Below are positions 35,001-48,064 of a DNA stretch of 64,000 nucleotides, piece after piece. The notes beneath the pieces are model-generated. The model was not told where the DNA came from. It did no database searches and saw only the letters and a list, made by a program, of their open reading frames with translations. Position 1 is the first letter of the stretch; every line of letters begins with the position of its first letter. The position numbers and the translations under genes are program-made. The stretch comes from Strix aluco (lineage: Eukaryota > Chordata > Aves > Strigiformes > Strigidae), in contig NC_133943.1 in NCBI RefSeq assembly GCF_031877795.1, forward strand, positions 12,455,001 to 12,519,000. The letters run 5' to 3'.

Positions 35001-38000
35001 AGCGCTCAGTGCTGGGCTAGCGGTGCTTGGAGCGATGGATTCCCTCCAGAGGCTCAAGTCCTCAGCGACTGGACTGGTTAAATGACCCTTTCTAGGAGAG
35101 GGGGTTGGCTGGAGCCACGGCTTCGCGCTGGGGTGTCCTGCTGGGTACCCGTGCGGGCGGCCACCCTGAGCAAAGGCTCTCCCCACTTTTTCTGAGGAGG
35201 AGGATGACCGGTGCAGGCAGAGCTGAGTTTTCAGGCACTTCTGACCTGTGCTAGCTGGAAACCTGGGAGCATCCACTGCCAACCTCTGCCTACAGCGTGC
35301 ATACAGCGTGGCAGTGGCAGGGCACTCCTGCCTCCGGGGTGCCCAGAGAGAGCTCAGCAGCATTAGATTGCAGGAGTTTATTTTTACCCAGCCCTGTTGC
35401 CAATGGGGACATGTCACATCTGTGGAGTTGATCAAAAGACATCCCGAGCACTGGTGTCAGCTGCTCCTTGTGATCTCAGCACCAGGATCTTTTCCCTTGT
35501 GGCATATCAAAAGGAGCAGGAGAATTTGACTGCTTTGCTATTTTTAATTGAACACACACACGCACACACAGAGACACACATATATATATGTATGTATGGC
35601 TTTTCTAAAAATAAAAGCCTTTGCCTGTGTTCCCATGGGAAGATTTGGGGAGAAGGGGGAGCCAAAGTTGTTACAAGACTTTTTCTGGAGCAGGCACAGG
35701 AGTGGTGGCAGGAAAGCAGGGACAAGCCACAGCAGGTAATGGACACATCTGAAAGGCCAAAGGACGTCTGATCCCAGAGCAGCCCAGGATGTCCCTGAGC
35801 AGAGGGGACAGGAGGGGGGAAAGGTAACATCTGCATCCCCCAGAGCTGGCAGTGATGAGGACAGGGACCCTTGACCTGCTACATGCTCCCTGACCACCCA
35901 GGGACCAAAGGTTTTTGCAGGGCAGGTTTGAAGAGCCCCAGCCTTGGGGGGCCCATGAGGAGTATCCAGATCCCGGAGCCGTTCAGGTGTTTGCATAAAC
36001 GTTTTTTGTGCCTGATATACTTGCTGGCACCACGCTCATGGATGTCTACCTCATACACTTCCCTCCAGCAGCAGGGCGGAGGGAGGGCACTGGGGGGAGC
36101 ATCCTCCCAGCGCCGGGGCAGCTCCCTGGCTCCTGGCAGTACTTTGCCTGTACTTGCAGCTCCCTGCAGCCCCTGGCCCTGCTGCGGCCATGGGCACAGC
36201 CGGGCTGGCAGTTCATTGCCAGGACACAGCACTGGCTTGCTATGGGGCTGTGAAGCTGCTCTCCCTTACCCTTGCTGCATCCTCCAAACTGCTCACCCTT
36301 TCTTCCACCGCCCCTGGGATGGGACGGAGTGGAAAGCAGGTGAGAAATGCAAAATGGGAGTGGGTGTGTGCACAGGAGTGTCCTTTGGTATGTCACAGGA
36401 TGTCCTAGACCCAGTGGGGAGCATGGCATGCAGGCTCCTCAGCCTATGGGAACACAGTTAACACTCCCAGAGTATCCCAATTAAAAAAAAAAAAAAAGAT
36501 AAGAGAAAGAAACACTGTCTTTTCCATTCCTGAAGCTCAGTTTGAAATCCCTTTTCCTTCCCATTGAGTGTTGGAGGAGACCCTTCCAGGGCATTTCAGG
36601 AGGGAAGGCCCCCATGTTCTCCTGCCCCTGCAGCCTCTCTTACATGCTCAGATGTTTGCCTGCTCCAAAATCCATTTGCTCTGTAAATAAACTTGCTTCC
36701 CTCATTGCCAGAAAACTCCCCCTGGGCAGCCAATACCAGGAGAAGTCACACCAGACCTTTCCCCTCTGTGTTTGAACCTGGACATCGGGGGCAAAACCAA
36801 GCACGACCTGAGGGGTCAGCCCTTGCTCCTGCGGGTGCTGGATGCAGCTGCGGGGCTTTGTGGCCAGGCAGCAGCTGGGAGCCAGGCAGAAGCAGGCAGG
36901 TCCCAGCTCCTTTCTGTGGTTAAATGGAGACTTTTAGCTCAGTTCCTAGAGCTCGCATCCCCCTGTTTGCACCCAGACATCAATTCGTTTCCATGGCATT
37001 TTTCTCATCCTGCATGTGTGATGTGGGGACCAGGGTCTGTATTGCCTCGGCGGTGCCTTGGGACGTGCAGGACATGCAGCTTGCCCAGAGGGACTGTCCC
37101 CGAGCAGTTCAGTGCCATGTGGCGGGGACGGGGACGGGGTATGGAGCAGCCACGCTGACCGGGCGTGAGGCTGCCCCGTGCGTTGCTGTCTCATGTGCAC
37201 CCAAGTCTCTTGCCTTGCTCTGTTATCGCTGATCTCCAGGGCAGCTGGATAACCCTGGATGTCACCCTTAGAGCACCAAAGGCAGGAATGGCTTCACTTT
37301 CCCCTAAGAGCAGCAGCAGCTGCTTTGCCACGATCCGGGTGGCTGTGCTGTGCCCTGAGCTTCTGCTCACTGGAGGAGACAAGGCTCTTCCAATGTAGAT
37401 GCTGCTGTTTTGACACCTGCCACAGCACAGGACACAGGAGAGGGGGTTTGGTGGCAGTTGCGTGGCAGCTTTCAGTAACCAGCAGTGCCAGTGCCAGGCT
37501 GTGCAAACCGATTTACAAGATGCTCAGTGAAGAGGTGCTCTCCACTCTCTGCGTTGCCATGTGATTGCTCCTGGAGCCACTTGCCAAAGCTTATTTGAAG
37601 GAAGGTCTGAGTAATGGGCTCGAGCAGAGGTGACAGCACATCTCTGCAGGTGGTTGCTGCTGCCTGTTCTGACTGTCCTGTGGTGTGGCAGAGGGCTCAC
37701 CCCCTTTCTCTTCTCTCCCCAGTACGAGGTGTCCGGTGAGGAGCACCTCTACTCCGACTTCCCTGAGATTGATTTGTCTCAGCTGGATGCCAGTGACTTC
37801 GACTCAGCCGGCTGCTTCAGCGAGCTGCAGTGGTGCGGGGAGCACTCGGAGACTGACTCCAGCCAGTACAGCACCGATGACTCCGAGCTCTTCCAGGTAC
37901 CCCCATCCTCCTGGCACAGGGGACCTGAGGATGGAGGCAGGGGGAGGGCAGGGCAGGGGGAGAAGGAGGGAGGAAGGAGGAGACACACAAAACTATTAAT

Positions 38001-41000
38001 AGCTCCTCCCCAGCTGATTAGTGCTTCATTAATTTGCGCGCCAGCTCTAAATGGGACAAGCAGAGTAAGGCTAATGAGGAGGTGGATGAGCAGGGGAGGG
38101 TGCTGAGCCAACCATCCTGTGATGTATTATTAAAAGGGAATTACAGCTGGTGTGCAGCACATCCCGTTCAATTCCCAGGATGGCAGGGTGTGCCAGGGCA
38201 GCAGTGTCGGGGTCTCAGGGCTGTGGTGTGGGGCAGGAATATTCATTTCCCAGGAGCAGAAAGCAGCCTCTTCCCCTGGCTCTCCAGCTTTGGCATCCTC
38301 CCTGTGTTTGGGGCTGGGATCCCTCTGGCAGAGGGTGGCTGGTTTTGCTCCTCACCTTTGTGCTGGGATGGACCCATCACTGTGCCAGCACCTGGGACTG
38401 CGCGGTGCAAAGCAGTGCTGGGGCAGAGGATGCTCCCGGGCACAGGCAGGGATGGTCCTTGTCCTTCAGCACTGTTTTTGCTTCTCCTTGCAAAAAAGCT
38501 GAGCATCTTGCAGAGCTGTGACGCCAGGGCAGGGCTGTGAGCACGGCACAGGCAGGTTGGAGGCAGGGAGCTGCCGAGGCTGCCTGGGGACCGGGCGCAG
38601 AGCAGGCCAGGCAGGCCGCTCCCCTTTCCCAAAGCTCATGCCATGCCCTGGATGTGTCCCGTCCTTGGGGGCTGGGGTCTCTGTGCCCTCCTGAGCAACA
38701 CCCAGGCCCTTACCCCCCTTGGACAAAGAGGTTGTGACCCACTGGTGCCTGCTAGTCACCGACTCTGGGTTACATTTTGGGAGGGAAGAGGATCTGTATT
38801 TAAACAAGCGTAAAAAAAAAAAAGCCCCAATATTTTCTAACCTGGCCATAATAACAACCCTCTGGCTTTTATGCTGTGCTGATGCTATGCTTGAAAATGG
38901 TCCAGTCCAGCTGAGGGACCTTCATCACGAGATGCATATTTTCCGCTGAACTTCCTGGGGAAAAGATAAACAGAAAAGAAATGCAAAAGACAGGCCCATT
39001 AGGAGCAGTGGAGTATGATGACATGTATCCCACTGAACTTGTATGCACAGTGGTCTCATGCCAGTAACAGGAGGAAAAGAAACAGAGCCAAAAATGGGGC
39101 ATCCTGCTGCCTTTCCCTGGAGCCTGCTCTAGTAACTGCGAGCAAGGTTAGGGCACGGAACAAAAGATATTTAATTTTCAAACAAGATGAGGGAAACACG
39201 GGAGGCTGTGTGCAGTCAACAGTCCTTCTTGCAAGTCTGAATTTACCCCCGTGCTAATTTTATAGCTGATGGTAGCCTGCTTCTTGTTGGACATAAATTA
39301 CATTCAGAACATGATGGAGGAGGACCAAAAAGAAGGAACTCCTGGCTCACTTCAGCCATTTCTCAGATCTGCATCCTCTTCTGGGCTTTTGCACCTTATT
39401 TCCAGACTGGAAGGGGACTGGTGGGCTGTGTGGGACTGAGAGGGCACTGGGAGGGCTGGAGGTGCATCAGCCAAGGCAAAGCCCAGATGGAAAGTGGGGC
39501 CCGAGGGGGCAGGTCGGGTGGCGTGCAGGGAGGAGGCAGGAGCATCCCATGGCCCTGCCTGGCCCAGCGCAGCACTGGCGCAGTCCCAGCAACTCACAGA
39601 TCTCCCGTCAGCATCCCCAGATCATGCCGTTCAATGAAAAACATAGATCGGGGAGCTGTAGTATAAAGCCCATCTCATTTTGGGGGCAGTGCTCTGTCGC
39701 AGGGTCCCTCACAGAGTGCTGGGCACAACCAGCTTTAAGTGTGAGGGCTGAGAGCCCCTGTCGAGCTAGAGGTGCCTGTGTTTGGGGGTTTTTAGTGAAA
39801 ACAAATCCTATATTGCTTGTTGCAAGCTGTGGCATCTGGCCAGCAGCGCAGCCTGGGCTAAGCTCCCCCTGTGCCCTCTTGGGGTCCATGCCCTCTTGTC
39901 CACTGGGCAGCCCTGGGCTGAGCTTACGACTCTTCACATTTTCTTTGCCTTCCTCATCGGGAGAGCTGCAAATAACCAGCTGTGCCCTCTCGGGGCCCCC
40001 CAGCCCCTCAGAGGGCAGGGGGCTGTGCCTGCTCCCTCCCCGGGCTCCCATCCTGGCGGGGTGCTGCTCCCAGCCCTGCTCAGCAGCACTGTGATAGCCA
40101 GTGCTGGGGGGACTTGCAGCCCAGAGGCAGAAGGATTTGGGCAAGGAGCCTTTAAATCACACATCCTTTATCTGCTGCTGTTTGTCTCATGGTGGGGTGG
40201 AGGCAACTATTGGGAGAGAAGATGCTCTGATTCATTATTTTCCTGCTGGAGGTGCAGGGGGACAGACTGATGCTCCTTTTCCAGCTGGGTCTCTCTCCTC
40301 CTGATCCCATCCTAGTGCTGTGCTGGGGAAAATCTCTGCCAGGTCCCCTGCAGAGTCACTGGAAAATGTGGGTGCTGGTGTGGCACTGCCAACCCCTCTT
40401 CCCTGCTGCCCAGCATCCCCCGGTCCCTCTGCCCAGCCTAACTCCCCCTCTCTTCTCTGCCTGCTCCTTTCAGATAATAGACAGCGAGAACGAAGCACTG
40501 CTGGCAGCCCTCACCGAGACATTGGATGATATACAGGGAGATGACATGGGCCTGGCTGCCTTCCGAACTATGGAAGAGGGGGACACGCTCAACCATGCCT
40601 ACACCTCGCCTGCCCCCTCCCCCAAACCCACCGCCCCGGTCACGGGGGGGCCGCCCCCGGCCCCCGAGTTTGATGAGCTGTCTCTAGTAAGAACCCACTT
40701 CCTACTGTTTAAGGTGGATTTGGATGAGCCCCTGATAAGCCGGCTGCATGGGTATGATAGGAAGCAAAGGTCTGAATTTTTTCATTCTAGGCTTAAAACT
40801 CTCTTTAACCGTCAATACCAAAGCATATACTTGTATTGTATACGTATACATGTTCTGCATCATTGCTGTCACCTCCATCACCATCCTCACGGGAACAAGC
40901 TGTGTGTATACAAATATATATATGAAGGGGGTGGGGGTGGGTGTCAAAGGGGTGGGGGCTGCTTTAGCAAGACCCACACCTGCTTTTAATCGGACCTGCG

Positions 41001-44000
41001 GATGTGGGGCTGCCCGGGGGTCTCCCTAGCACATCCCAGCCCTGTGCCCATGGGCAATAGTGGCTGCCTCTGCCCGGCTCTGCCTCGGGGCTGAGCTCCC
41101 CGCTGCTCTCGCAGGAGGGACAGAGGGGGCTTGGCCGGAGTGTCAGACAGCCCATGCCCTCAGCTTTCAGCAGGAGGGTTTGACCCCCCCATGCCTTCCA
41201 CCACAACCCCCTCAGGGGCTGTGCGGCCTCCAATCCCTACAGATTTGGTGATCGGAGCATCCCTCTTGGTTCCCTGCAATATCGGGGCTCCAGCCCCGCT
41301 CCCTCTCCTGGCCAGAACTAACTGGCAGCATTTGCTGCAAACCACCACCGTCCCGGGAGGTCCCCTAGGACAGGGGCACCCAGCCCCCTCACTCCTGGGG
41401 CTCACGGACCCCCCAGGGACCCTCAGCCTGGCCCCGGGGTCTCCCCAAAAGCCGGGGCTGTGGCGGGGAGGAGTGACATCCAGTGGTGAGAGCGTGCATT
41501 TCCACCGCCCACACCCTGCGCAGGGGGGTATATATCACACACAATATGTATGTGTATATATAGGATGTATACGTTGCAGGGGTGGGGAGGAAAGGGTACT
41601 GGTTGCTTCCACCAACAGGAGCTGCACGCCTAAAGCTGTGCGTGCCCCGGTTGACGTTTCCCGACAGACCCTGACCTGGGCACCCCTATTTCTGTCACCC
41701 CTTAAAACCCCCCACGCCTGTCCCGGGGCTCTGTGCCCGCCGACCAGTGCAGGAGCCCCAGATCTGTCTCCCCCGTGCAGTCCCCTGGCACCTACGCAGT
41801 CGTCTTGCTGTTGAGCTGTTGTCGCCTTTGGTTGTTAGCACGACATGGGTGGAATATGAAATGTTGTTGCTGGGTGTGGGGTTTGGGGTTTTTTTACCCC
41901 CCTAACCAAAAATGGTTTTGGGTAGAAGAAAAATGTTATGCTGACCTTGCCATCAGAAGTGGTGGCACTGTGGGTAACCAAGAGAAAACCCCACTCCCAC
42001 TGACCATGGGCTGACAGAACGTGTTGGGGAAGATCCTCAACAGGTCCCACAGGGGCTTGCATCTGCAGAATGCCTTGAAAGCTCATTAGTGAGTCGAGGC
42101 ACTCTCTGGATGTTTCGGCTAAATGAGCCTTGCACGGGGACCCAAGCGAACTGTCCAAACCCGTCACTCATGCCAGTGTAAAGTCTGTGTCATCTAAGGG
42201 CAGAATTGATGGAGTGGGAAGTTTGGATGCCACGACAGCTCCTGTGTGCCTGACTGGAGCGGGGATGCCCCTGGGAAGTAAATTCCCTCATGCCTCCCAC
42301 CGCCCCAACCTGCTTGGGGGTCCCAGGGGCCGTGGGTGAATGCTGTGGAGACAGCCCCAACCCCCTCAGGGCTGCCCCTGTGCCTCCCTGCCTTTTTATT
42401 TTGCCTCCCCTATTTTTGGGTCGAATGATCAGCAATGGATGTGCCCAGAGCAGGCACAAGCCAAGGGGCTGTGGCCCTGTCAGCGCTTTTTTTTGCCCTT
42501 GCTGCGATGCCGACTCCTTTTCTTGCGGTTTCTCTTTGCAGCTGAAGAAGTTGCTCCTCTCTCCATCGCACGTGCCTCCGAGCTGCGAGGCTCAGCGGGA
42601 TGGGAGCGCCCGGCGCCCGGGGACCCCTAAGTCCCGACCCGCACGGCCCTACACAAAGGTACTTCTCCGGCGGGCAGACCTTGAGCCCATCCTGCACCCA
42701 CCTCTTGGGAGCCATCCTAAAGCAGGTCACCAAAGGATGGTGTCGGGGAGCGTGGGCAGCCTCTGAGCTGAGGGCTGGGGACGGGCAGAGTGTTCCTGTC
42801 CCTGTCTGCACCGGGGTTGCAGTCTGGGCTTCGCAAAACCTTCAAGCTTTGTGCTGGGCTGAGAAATGTCTCGATCTCATTTGGACCCAATGGGGTCAGG
42901 CGTCTCCCAGCTTCCTTGGGCGCTGGTTTGTGAAAGCCCCACGTACTCCCTGGCCACCCCCTTGCCCCCTCCCCGCTGACTCACAGCCCAAGCTGGGAGC
43001 CATCGGCCAGGGAGAGCTTCATGCCGTGCTGCAGAGCCGACCCCATCACTTAAGCTAATCTCCTGAAACCCAGCAGAAGTTGCCATCAAAGATTTTTCTA
43101 CTTGGCTAATGGTAATTGTGCGGTGCATTAGGCCCGGCAAATTAGATTGCCTGGGAAGAGCAGCAAATCCCTCCCAGGGAGAAGGAGCATCATTGCGTGC
43201 TGGCTGCTGGAGGGGCAGCGCTTGGGGCGGTTGGGCTGCCAGCCCCGTGTGCCCCATGGAAACCCCCTGGGGCATGGGGCTGACCCCCAGGCAGGTCAGG
43301 ATGCTGGTGGGCTGGAACTGGGGTGTTCAGGGATGTGGGGTGGCTCTGTCAGCTTGGGGGGCTTCTCCCCCCCATGCCTGGTACTTGCGTCAGGTTGTGG
43401 CTGGAGGGCTCGGGGCTGACTTTCTCCTCTCTCCTCTTCAAAGGTGGAGGGTCCCCGGGACAGGAGGGCGAGTGTCCCGCAGGCGCAGAGCCGCAGCTGC
43501 ACTGAGCTGCACCGGCACCTCACCTCCACTGCCCCCTGCCCCCAGACCAAAGCCCCCCGGGCACCTGAGGAGTATCCCAGCAGCCGCCACCACTCGTCCC
43601 CGGGCGACTGCGCCCATCATGAGGACGACAGTGACTCCAGCGAAGACTCGCTGAGCTCCGGCGACTCGGTGACCCCCTCCTCTTCAGCAGAGGATGGCTC
43701 CAGCAGCCAGTTCTCCTGTGAGGGGGAGATGCACTCGGTGGTGGAGCTCATTCGCTACATGCACACCTACTGCCTGCCGCCACGGAAGCTGCCCGCCCGC
43801 GACGCTGCTGACGCCAAGCCCCAGCCCTGCAGCAGCCCCTTCAAGAGAGCCAAACCGGACTGCCCCGGGCAGCCGGGCCCCCCTGGCAGCGCCCAGAGCC
43901 GGCCAGGCTGTGCCTGGCAGGCGGCCGCGGGCTGCAAGAAGCCCGGAGCATCTTTCTCCATCCTGAAGGAGCTGCTGGCGCGGGACCTGCTGTGTGATGT

Positions 44001-47000
44001 GAGCAAGCCATACCGCCTGAGCAAGCCCGTGTACGCTGCCCTGGCACGGCCGCCTGGCTCCTCCTCCCCTGTGCCACTGGCCCAGGATGGGGAGGATGCC
44101 ACTGGGACCTGCACATCCAGAGCCAAAATGGCACCAGAGAAGGGCGAGCCACGGCAGAGCCCCAGGGCTGAGGCAGAGGCACTGCAGGAGCCGTGTGGCC
44201 TCGAGGACGATGCTGGGAAGCGTGCAGGCGTCCTGGGCACAGCCCCGGGGAAGGTGGCCCGCAAGCAGGAAAGCACCGTTTACGCTGTCCGCCGGTCCAA
44301 AAGACTCAACCCCGAGCTTGGCCACTGGCTCTCCTTCCTTGACGAGCCACCCCCCGAGCCCTCTGTCCCCCAGGAGGCTGGGGACAGCCGTGGCACCCGG
44401 GACACCCTGGCCTCCAGAGAGCCTGCACTGTGCCCAGTGCTGGAGGGCTTCTCCGCTGAAGAGCCCGCGGCCGAAGTGGAGGTGGGGGACACGGCACCAC
44501 TGGTGGAGCCCCAGCCCCTCTCCCTGGGCTCCCCGGGGGACAGCGAGGTGGGCAACGGGGCTGAGAGCCAGCGCTGTGCCCTCCTGGAGCAAGCAGGTGA
44601 GGGGGGCCGGGGGGTCTCACTCTGCTCGCCCCCCCGCAGTGCACACGTGCTGCCTGTGGCGCTGCTGGTGCCGTCCCTGCCACGGGCAGGCACTGCTGGC
44701 CAGGCGCCTGGCATTCAGCTGGCAGTGAAGCTGTGAGCCCCAAGCACAGCCAGGCCCTGACCTATGTGCCAGCTGGCTGTGGGGTCCCATGCATGGGGAG
44801 TTGGGGGCCTGTTCTGGTTTTGGGGTGCTGTTTCAATCCATGGGGGCCTTCTGCCTCAGTTTCCCTATCCTTATAACAAGATAAGGGAGTTGGTGTAGCA
44901 CTAACCCAGTAGGGACCAGGCTGCCCATCCCTCTGGGTCCCTCTTCCCTGCAGGCTCGCCCTGTGCCTGGGCACCGGCGTTCAGCTGCACCTGTGCCCCA
45001 AAATCACAGCTATCCGCAAGCGCTTTGTGAGCATGAATGGCTCAACCCTGGCAGTGTTAGCCCTGCTGCAGACGCTGCTGCCTCCCAGGCAGGCAAAGCC
45101 CATGGTCCCCAGCCCCCTGCCAGGCCAGGGTGGGCAGAGGGGCCCCGGGTCCTGCTGTGGGCACCGTGGGCGCTGGAGGGAGCACAGCTCTGCTGGTAAC
45201 CCTGCTTCTCTCCCTGCCTTTCAGAAACACCCAGGTGTCTCACGCTGTCCTTGGCACAAACGTAAGTGCGCATGGGGCTAAATAAACCATGCTGGGGCTG
45301 GAAAGCCGCCTTGGTTTGTCTGGCTGGGCATGCATCTGCAGTGAGCAAGCAAAGCTGCTTTTGCAGAGCAGACTGAGCTGTGCAGCTGGGGGTGGGGCTG
45401 TGGGGAGCTGTGGCCATCGCTCGGGTGCAAGGAGCTCAGAGAGACCTGGGCCGAGGGCAGGGCATTTCTGCATGCCAGGGGCAACGTGTCCCAGAGCTCT
45501 GGCTGGGACAAGGAGGGCACGCTGCTCACCCCGCTGCCCCTTGCACCCCTCCACGGGGTTACTCCATCAAGCATTAGTCGTGGTGGGAGGGCTCGCTGGT
45601 AGGCAGCGTTTTTCAGCTTCCGTTTGTGTTTTGGGGGCTGCAGTTCACCTAAATATCTTCTCTCTCCTTATTTTCTGCTCTTCTCTAGTGACTCAGCCTT
45701 TGGGAAGAGAAACTTTGAGCCGATGCTGACTGTGGAGCTGTGTGGGACAGCAGGTAGGACAGGCTTTTAATTTTTTAATTTTACAAAAATCCTCCCTGGG
45801 AGGGGGCAAATTTACCCTAAATTCAGCCTGGAGTTGCCGGTTCCAGCCAACCCCAGCTGAACAGGCATGTTCGTCCCCTGGTCCGGGAGCCCCACTTTGT
45901 TCCACAAGTGCAGGGCACTTCCCGTGCTCTGCCTCACCTCCACATCCGAGCACTGCAAGCAGCTGGCAAGCTGCATCCTTTAGAGATGCCATTGCTGAGG
46001 GGACATGTTTGGGATGGGAGGGGCAGTTCAGCGGGCCCCTGCATGAGCCAGGAGGGAAGGGAGAGTCCTCTGGTCCTTTCTGGGATCAGGCATCCTTTTT
46101 CCCCAAGTGCTGCTGGATGGATGAGGCTGCAGGGGCTGAGCAGCCTCCTCCCTTGCAACGCCTGGTGCAGCCCAGGCTCTGGGGCGGGACGGGGCAGGAC
46201 AGCGGGGGCAGAGCTGACTCCTGCCCTTTGTTTGGGGGGGTTCAGGTCTCACACCGCCCACCACTCCACCGTATAAGCCCGCTGAGGAGGACCTGTACAA
46301 GCCAGACATCCCCCAGGAGCCAGGGAAGGAGGACGGGACAGCTCCCATCCCCGGGGGCGGAGGGGACACAGCAGCCTCCCGGAAAGCCCCCAGGAAGCAC
46401 CCCGAGAGGACAGAGCTCTTCGCCCACCTGAGCCGAGCGGCCGGGCGCCCCACGCTCCCCGAGCAGCAGGGCATGCTCAAGCGGCCTTTCTCCCGCTCCT
46501 TCGGGGACCACGACTACTGCCAGGTGCTGAAGCCCGAGGCTGCCCTGCAGAGGAAGGTGCTCAAGTCGTGGGAGCCCCCGGGCCAGGTGGAGACGGAGCA
46601 CAAGAGGAGGGTCCCGGCTGCCCACTACCAGGGGCTGGACCTGGGCAGCAAGGAGGCGGGTGGCGAGATGCTGTGGAAGGACGGCGTCAAGCAGCTGAGA
46701 GACCAGGAGATCAGAGCCAGCTTAACAAAGCACTTTGGCTTTCTGGACAGTGCTCTCGACGATGAGGACATGGTCTTCTGCAAGACCCCTGAGTACGACA
46801 CCGTTTTTGAAGACAGCTGCAGTGAGAGTGGCTCCCCTGTGGAGGAGGAGGAGGAGGAGGAAGAGGAGGAGGAGGAGGAGCACGGCGACACCAAGCTGTG
46901 CCTGCGGAGAAACCCCCTTTCCAGGACCAGTTTGCATTACTGTTCCCGGAGCAGGTCCAGCTCGGGGTCTTCGTGCTGCCGGTCCCGATCGCCCGCAAGC

Positions 47001-48028
47001 AGACGCACCTTCAGGTACAGGGGGGCCGCGGGGAGGGCACTTGGGACCATTCTTGTCCCCTGTGTTTTTGCCCCAGTGCATCGCAGCCCCAGCTCTCTCT
47101 GCTCTGCTGGCCCAAGTAATAAAGATGCTAAGTAATGAAATAAAAATTATTGAAATAATTGGTACTACATCAGCAGCTGCTCAAACATCAGCCATGGCCA
47201 GAGAAAGCAGCACTGGGGCAAAGCAGCCAGGGTTTTCCATGGCGCTGGGAGTGATGGGGCATGGGCAGGGGCCAGAACTGTGCCTGATAAGGGGCAAGCT
47301 GCTGGCTGGGAACCCCCTCCAGCATCTGTCAGAAAGGACTTTCCAGTGTCCTTTCCAGTGCTTCCAGACCCCCATCTCTCCTCGGCTGCCAGTGCTCTGG
47401 AGTGCCTGCCCGCTGCTGCAGACACCGCATGCCCTGGCTTCTCTTTGACGTTTGAAGCTTTCCTGCTGGATCCCCCAACCCTCCCGGGCTGACCTCCTCT
47501 CCCTTGCTTCCCAGGTGTGAGAACGGCGAGCAGTGTCAGGGCGGGAGCGGGCACCGGGGCCAGCTGGAGAAGAGACGGGAAAAGGCCATCGTAAGTGAGC
47601 AGGGACCTCGCGTTGGGACAAAGCAATGCCCAGCCCTCAGTTCATCTCCTGCTCCAGAAAAGCAGTGGTGGAGCCCGTTAACCCTGGCTTCAGCATCCCT
47701 TGGTGCGAGGCCGGTGTTAGAAAAGGACATGGGGGTGGAGGGGGAGAGAACAACCCAATATGAAGAAGAAGCCACCAGACAACAGGCAATACATGGAGTC
47801 ATGGCCCAGAAATGCCCAGAGCATCCTATGATGGTGCTTCAGTGCAGTTGGCATTGGCAATTAGCAGGGTGAGCTGGGGAATCCCTGAAGCTACTCAGCC
47901 GTTACAGATGCAGTCCTGCTGCAGAGGCAGCCTCGTGCACCAGGAACTGCTGTGTGCCCATGGGTGGGAGCTGGGGGCGTCTGGGCCTGCGGGGAAATAA
48001 CTTGGTCCTCTGTGCTGCTGTGCGCATG

Positions 48029-48064
<36 letters not shown>

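Larger units (their letters stand above)
2052..37722 (+). other. PPARGC1B: PPARGC1B intron 1 (35.7 kb)
   Basis: It runs from GTAAGG after exon 1 to the pyrimidine tract and AG before exon 2. No convincing coding exon or RNA gene was found on either strand; the many open frames reflect high GC content and show no family resemblance. It contains microsatellites (18969-19005, 19198-19235, 35551-35598, 36483-36497), a G-rich minisatellite (21061-21256) and several AT-rich islands that stand out from the GC-rich background (18290-18680, 30340-30665, about 14470-14620). No recognisable interspersed transposon was seen by eye. Confidence 0.85.

Noticed and set aside
45742-46431. Open frame of 229 codons across intron 7 and the start of exon 8
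   Set aside because: It is in a different frame from the conserved [10 protein letters not shown] reading and shows no family match.
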